A program made the position numbers and the translations under genes. The notes beneath the pieces were generated by a model, which saw only the letters and a program-made list of their open reading frames with translations, did no database searches and was not told the origin of the DNA. Source: Cobetia amphilecti (GTDB lineage Bacteria > Pseudomonadota > Gammaproteobacteria > Pseudomonadales > Halomonadaceae). Taken from it: 64,000 bases of DNA. The stretch is taken from NCBI RefSeq assembly GCF_020217465.1, contig NZ_CP084115.1:1612001-1676000 (forward strand). The letters are read 5' to 3'. Shown here in pieces: positions 61,361 to 64,000 of this stretch. Numbering within the stretch: position 1 is the first letter of the stretch; each line of letters starts with the position of its first letter.

Positions 61361-61752
61361 TCTCTCGTCGGCGGATGAACATCCTCCGACTCTGCAAGAC
61401 AGCCAAGGATGCCGATATGCCATCGACTTGCCCCTGTCAGTTGCTGAATGGACCCACTGACCATCGTGTCGCGTCATGATGGTCAGTGTCCCAGAGAAGA
61501 ATACGTGAGAGAGAAGAACGCTTGAGCAAGTGTTTTGGCTGAGTGGAAGCCAGTGTGGAAGTGCGCACTCGTCGTCAACTGCAGAGCCCTTGCTCAAACG
61601 CTTTCCTGTCCTGAATGTCCTGTCCCGACATTCCCTGCCCGCCATTGGTGGGCTTTTTTCGTTGCATGAAGGTAATCAGCAGCGGAGATCGGCAGCAGGG
61701 AGAGGCAGCCGGGACAGGCGGGCCGGACAGAATGGTGGGACAGAAAGCCGGG
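61361..61752. other. 392-bp region after the array, with a hairpin
   Basis: It holds the stem-loop at 61455-61488. No gene with a ribosome site is visible. The region ends at the stop codon of the ABC ATPase on the minus strand. Confidence 0.5.
61455..61488. terminator. Stem-loop after the small-protein array
   Basis: CACTGACCATC pairs with GATGGTCAGTG (11 bp) on a 12-base loop, about 95 bp after the last array gene. There is no T tract, so termination is only possible, not certain. Confidence 0.45.
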
Positions 61753-63738
61753 TCATGCCGCGACCAGCTTGGCCTCCATCAGGGTTTGCACATAGGGCGG
61801 CAGGTCCCCTGTGGCGAGGCTTGCGACATCTCCCAGATGCTCGGTGCGGCCATTGCGCAGCACCAGTACGCGGTCCGCGAAATGACTGACCAGCCCCAGG
61901 TCATGGGTGACGAAGACCAGGCTCAGGCCGCGCTCACGCTTGAGGCGTTGCAGCAGGCGAATGATGGCCGCCTGTACCGAGACATCCAGCGCCGAGGTGA
62001 TCTCGTCACACAGCAGGATGTCGGGCTCGGCGGCCAGCGCGCGGGCGATGGCGACGCGCTGCTGCTCGCCCCCTGACAGCTGACTGGGCAGACGGTCGAG
62101 ATAAAGCGCGGGCAGGCGCACCTCTTCCAGCAGCGACTGGGCACGCTGGCGGGCGCCATCGCCCTTGAGATCGAACCAGCGAGACAGCACCGGCGCGAGG
62201 GATTCGAACACGGTCAGACGAGGATTCAGCGCCGTGCTGGCATGCTGGAAGATGTACTGGATCTTCTGACGCTGCACCGGACGCCGCTCGGCGACCAATC
62301 CCGCCAAGGACTCCTGACGCAGACTGAGCTGTCCGGAGACGGGGGAGAGCAGGCCGGCCAGCGCCTTGAGGATCGAGGTCTTGCCGCTGCCGGATTCGCC
62401 GATCAAGGCCAGCGTCTCGCCTTGCTGGAGCGAGAATGCCACATCGCTGACGGTGAGCGCCGGCGTTTCACCGCGCAGGCGCGCCAGCCAGCCGGGCATG
62501 CGATAGCACAGGTTCAGCGACTCCACGGCCAGCAGCGGCGCGATGTCCAGTGACGTGGCTGACTGCGAGTCGTTCTTTACGCGATCGGCCCGCTCATCGG
62601 TTGCTGCGTTACTTTCCGCACTTTTCGCACTTTCTCCGCTCTCCGCATGCGCTCTGCCCACTGATTCATGACCCTCCAGCGCATGATGGCAGGCGTAGCG
62701 ACCTTGCCAGCTCGGCACGCTGTCACGGCACGTCTCACTGGCGCGCGGACAGCGCGGTGCGAAGGCACAGCCCTTGATGGCGCTTCCCACCAGGGGCGGA
62801 GTGCCTTCCAGCGCGGCGTCAGGTCGATAGCACTGACTGCCCGGAGTCGCGGCCAGCAGCGCGTGACCATAGGGGTGGCGCGGGCCGTTGAGGAAGTCGC
62901 GAGTCGCGGCGACCTCCACCAGCTGACCGGCGTACATCACCGCGACGCGGTCACACAGGTGAGATACCGCGCCCAAATCATGACTGACGAAGACGATGCT
63001 CATGCCCAGCTCAGCGCGCAGCGAGGCCAACAGCGCCAGAATCTCATTCTGGGTGCTGGCATCCAGGCCGGTGGTCGGCTCATCCATCACCAGCACTCGT
63101 GGGCGTTGCGCCAGGGCCAGCGCCAGACTGGCGCGTTGCTGCTGTCCGCCGGAAAGCTGGTGCGGATAGCGCTGCATCAGCACTTCGGGGTGAGGGAGGT
63201 GGACGCGTCGCAGCCATGCCACGGCCTGCTGTTCACGTTCCGCCTTGCCTTTCACGCCCTGTGACAGCAGCGTCTCGCACAGCAGGCTGCCGAGCGTGAG
63301 ATGGGGCGTCATGGCCTTTTCGGCATGCTGGGACACCAGCCCGAGCCTGAGTTCGCCCAGCCAGCGCCCCGGTTGATGATGAAAGCTCAGCTGGCGGTGC
63401 TCGTCGTGAAGAGGGTCATGACTTGTAGAGGCAGTGGCAGAGGTAGAGGCAGTGGCAGAAGTGGAGGCAGTGGCGGGCGCAGGTAAGGCGACACTCACCT
63501 CGCCGGTGCGCACCAGGCTGCCCCGACGCAACAGGCCCAGCATGGCCGTGGCCAAGGTGCTCTTGCCGCTGCCGGACTCGCCCACCAGACCCAGAATCTC
63601 GCCCTGGCCCAGGCTCAGGTCGATACCGCGCAGCACGGGTCGCCAGGTCTGCTGGCGATCATGAAAGCCGATGTTGAGATCGCGAACGCGGATCACGGCG
63701 TTGTCCGTCATGGCGTCACCTTTGGAATTCGAAGTCAT
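61753..63738 (-). CDS. Peptide/nickel-type ABC transporter, fused two-cassette ATP-binding protein
   Basis: 661 residues with two complete ABC cassettes. Cassette 1 (about 15-300) has Walker A G-E-S-G-S-G-K-S-T, signature L-S-G-G-Q-Q-Q-R and Walker B V-M-D-E-P-T-T-G-L-D, then an oligopeptide-type C-terminal Cys cluster (G-C-A-F-A-P-R-C-P-R, C-R-D-S-V-P). Cassette 2 (about 405-650) has G-E-S-G-S-G-K-T-S, L-S-G-G-E-Q-Q-R and L-C-D-E-I-T-S-A-L-D. It equals DppD and DppF in one chain, for peptide, nickel or opine import. A tandem A-T-A-S-T-S insert follows the first Walker A (codons from 63425-63478). The ATGA overlap with the permease supports the start at 63738; an ATG at 63711 with AAAGGTGA upstream is an alternative. 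Confidence 0.87.
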   Translation of the reverse strand: MTSNSKGDAMTDNAVIRVRDLNIGFHDRQQTWRPVLRGIDLSLGQGEILGLVGESGSGKSTLATAMLGLLRRGSLVRTGEVSVALPAPATASTSATASTSATASTSHDPLHDEHRQLSFHHQPGRWLGELRLGLVSQHAEKAMTPHLTLGSLLCETLLSQGVKGKAEREQQAVAWLRRVHLPHPEVLMQRYPHQLSGGQQQRASLALALAQRPRVLVMDEPTTGLDASTQNEILALLASLRAELGMSIVFVSHDLGAVSHLCDRVAVMYAGQLVEVAATRDFLNGPRHPYGHALLAATPGSQCYRPDAALEGTPPLVGSAIKGCAFAPRCPRASETCRDSVPSWQGRYACHHALEGHESVGRAHAESGESAKSAESNAATDERADRVKNDSQSATSLDIAPLLAVESLNLCYRMPGWLARLRGETPALTVSDVAFSLQQGETLALIGESGSGKTSILKALAGLLSPVSGQLSLRQESLAGLVAERRPVQRQKIQYIFQHASTALNPRLTVFESLAPVLSRWFDLKGDGARQRAQSLLEEVRLPALYLDRLPSQLSGGEQQRVAIARALAAEPDILLCDEITSALDVSVQAAIIRLLQRLKRERGLSLVFVTHDLGLVSHFADRVLVLRNGRTEHLGDVASLATGDLPPYVQTLMEAKLVAA

Positions 63739-64000
63739 TCGGGGCGCCCCGCACGGTCGATGCCCAGTGTCTTGGCCAGGGTGTCGGCGACCAGATTGAT
63801 GGCGATGATCAGGCTGGATAGCGCCACGATCGGCGGCAGCACGGCCCAGGGCGCAAACGACATGAAGCCGCGGCCATCGGCGACCATCAGCCCCCAGTCC
63901 GGAGTCGGCGGGGAGACGCCGAAGCCGAGAAACGACAGCGAGCTGAAGGCCAGCAATGCCCAGGACCAGCGCATCGCCAACTCGACGAGGATGGTGTCGA
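63735..64000 (-). CDS. Peptide/nickel-type ABC transporter permease (DppC-type), C-terminal part
   Basis: The gene runs off the right end of the window; 88 codons are seen, from D-T-I-L-V-E-L-A-M-R to the TGA at 63735-63737. The visible part has the DppC/OppC end: A-F-S-S-L-S-F-L-G-F-G-V-S-P-P-T-P-D-W-G-L-M-V, then P-W-A-V-L-P-P-I and a last membrane helix (L-S-S-L-I-I-A-I-N-L-V-A-D), with D-R-A-G-R-P-E. F-L-G-F-G-x-x-P-P-x-P-x-W-G is diagnostic. It overlaps the ATPase start by four bases. Part of the importer whose other parts lie beyond the edge. Confidence 0.88.
   Translation of the reverse strand, partial: DTILVELAMRWSWALLAFSSLSFLGFGVSPPTPDWGLMVADGRGFMSFAPWAVLPPIVALSSLIIAINLVADTLAKTLGIDRAGRPE

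Noticed and set aside
1-64000. CRISPR arrays, tRNA/rRNA genes, insertion sequences or prophage
   Set aside because: No regularly spaced repeats, cloverleaf, transposase or phage structural gene was seen on reading either strand.

Overview
This window comes from a GC-rich chromosome of a gammaproteobacterium. It is probably a marine or salt-tolerant member of the Halomonadaceae (Halomonas/Cobetia type). That placement is an inference from gene content: two BCCT osmolyte transporters, a DMSP-lyase-like enzyme, inositol and aminoethylphosphonate catabolism and a TRAP transporter. No rRNA or tRNA gene, phage gene, insertion sequence or CRISPR array was seen. It reads as a run of catabolic and uptake modules, each with its own regulator.

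(1) 1-19.3 kb, inositol catabolism. On the plus strand lie the tail of a Gfo/Idh/MocA oxidoreductase, an IolE-like TIM barrel, a sugar-porter MFS protein and a VOC protein. On the minus strand one long run (16.0 to 3.7 kb) encodes an ABC inositol-type importer (binding protein, permease, ATPase), an IolC kinase fused to an aldolase domain, IolD, IolE, methylmalonate-semialdehyde dehydrogenase, a second TIM-barrel isomerase and a second MFS porter. Divergent from it are an RpiR-type regulator, iolG and iolB. The divergent promoter carries two copies of the palindrome TGGAAT-N4-ATTCCA. The set covers uptake, oxidation, dehydration, hydrolysis, isomerisation, phosphorylation, aldol cleavage and the final CoA step.

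(2) 19.3-33.1 kb, osmolyte uptake and breakdown. A sodium:solute symporter with a 42-residue companion protein, two paralogous BCCT carriers, a LysR regulator, an Fe(II)/2-oxoglutarate oxygenase and a DddP-like protein are followed by a second LysR regulator, a hydroxyisobutyrate-dehydrogenase-like enzyme and an aldehyde dehydrogenase. All six metal ligands in the DddP-like protein have the spacing I recall for DddP.

(3) 33.4-38.8 kb. An IclR regulator, a GMC oxidoreductase, an enolase-superfamily protein and an AldA-like dehydrogenase, probably for a sugar acid or alcohol.

(4) 39.6-46.5 kb, 2-aminoethylphosphonate use: phnR, an ABC importer, phnW and phnX. A 12-bp palindrome (TGGTATATACCA) stands before the transporter genes and again directly against the phnW start codon.

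(5) 46.8-58.9 kb. An EamA transporter, a mannitol 2-dehydrogenase and NCS1 transporter pair, an RcnB-like protein, a TRAP system with an Ldh-family reductase and XRE-cupin regulator, and an ADP-ribosylglycohydrolase.

(6) 59.8-61.4 kb. A tandem array of four small exported paralogues, each with three copies of a short A-A-x-R-V repeat. I cannot assign it to a known family, and it is the best candidate here for something undescribed.

(7) 61.8-64.0 kb. A fused two-cassette peptide/nickel-type ABC ATPase and the end of its permease.

Three of the solute-importer operons (inositol ABC, phosphonate ABC, TRAP) have a strong GC hairpin directly after the binding-protein gene.
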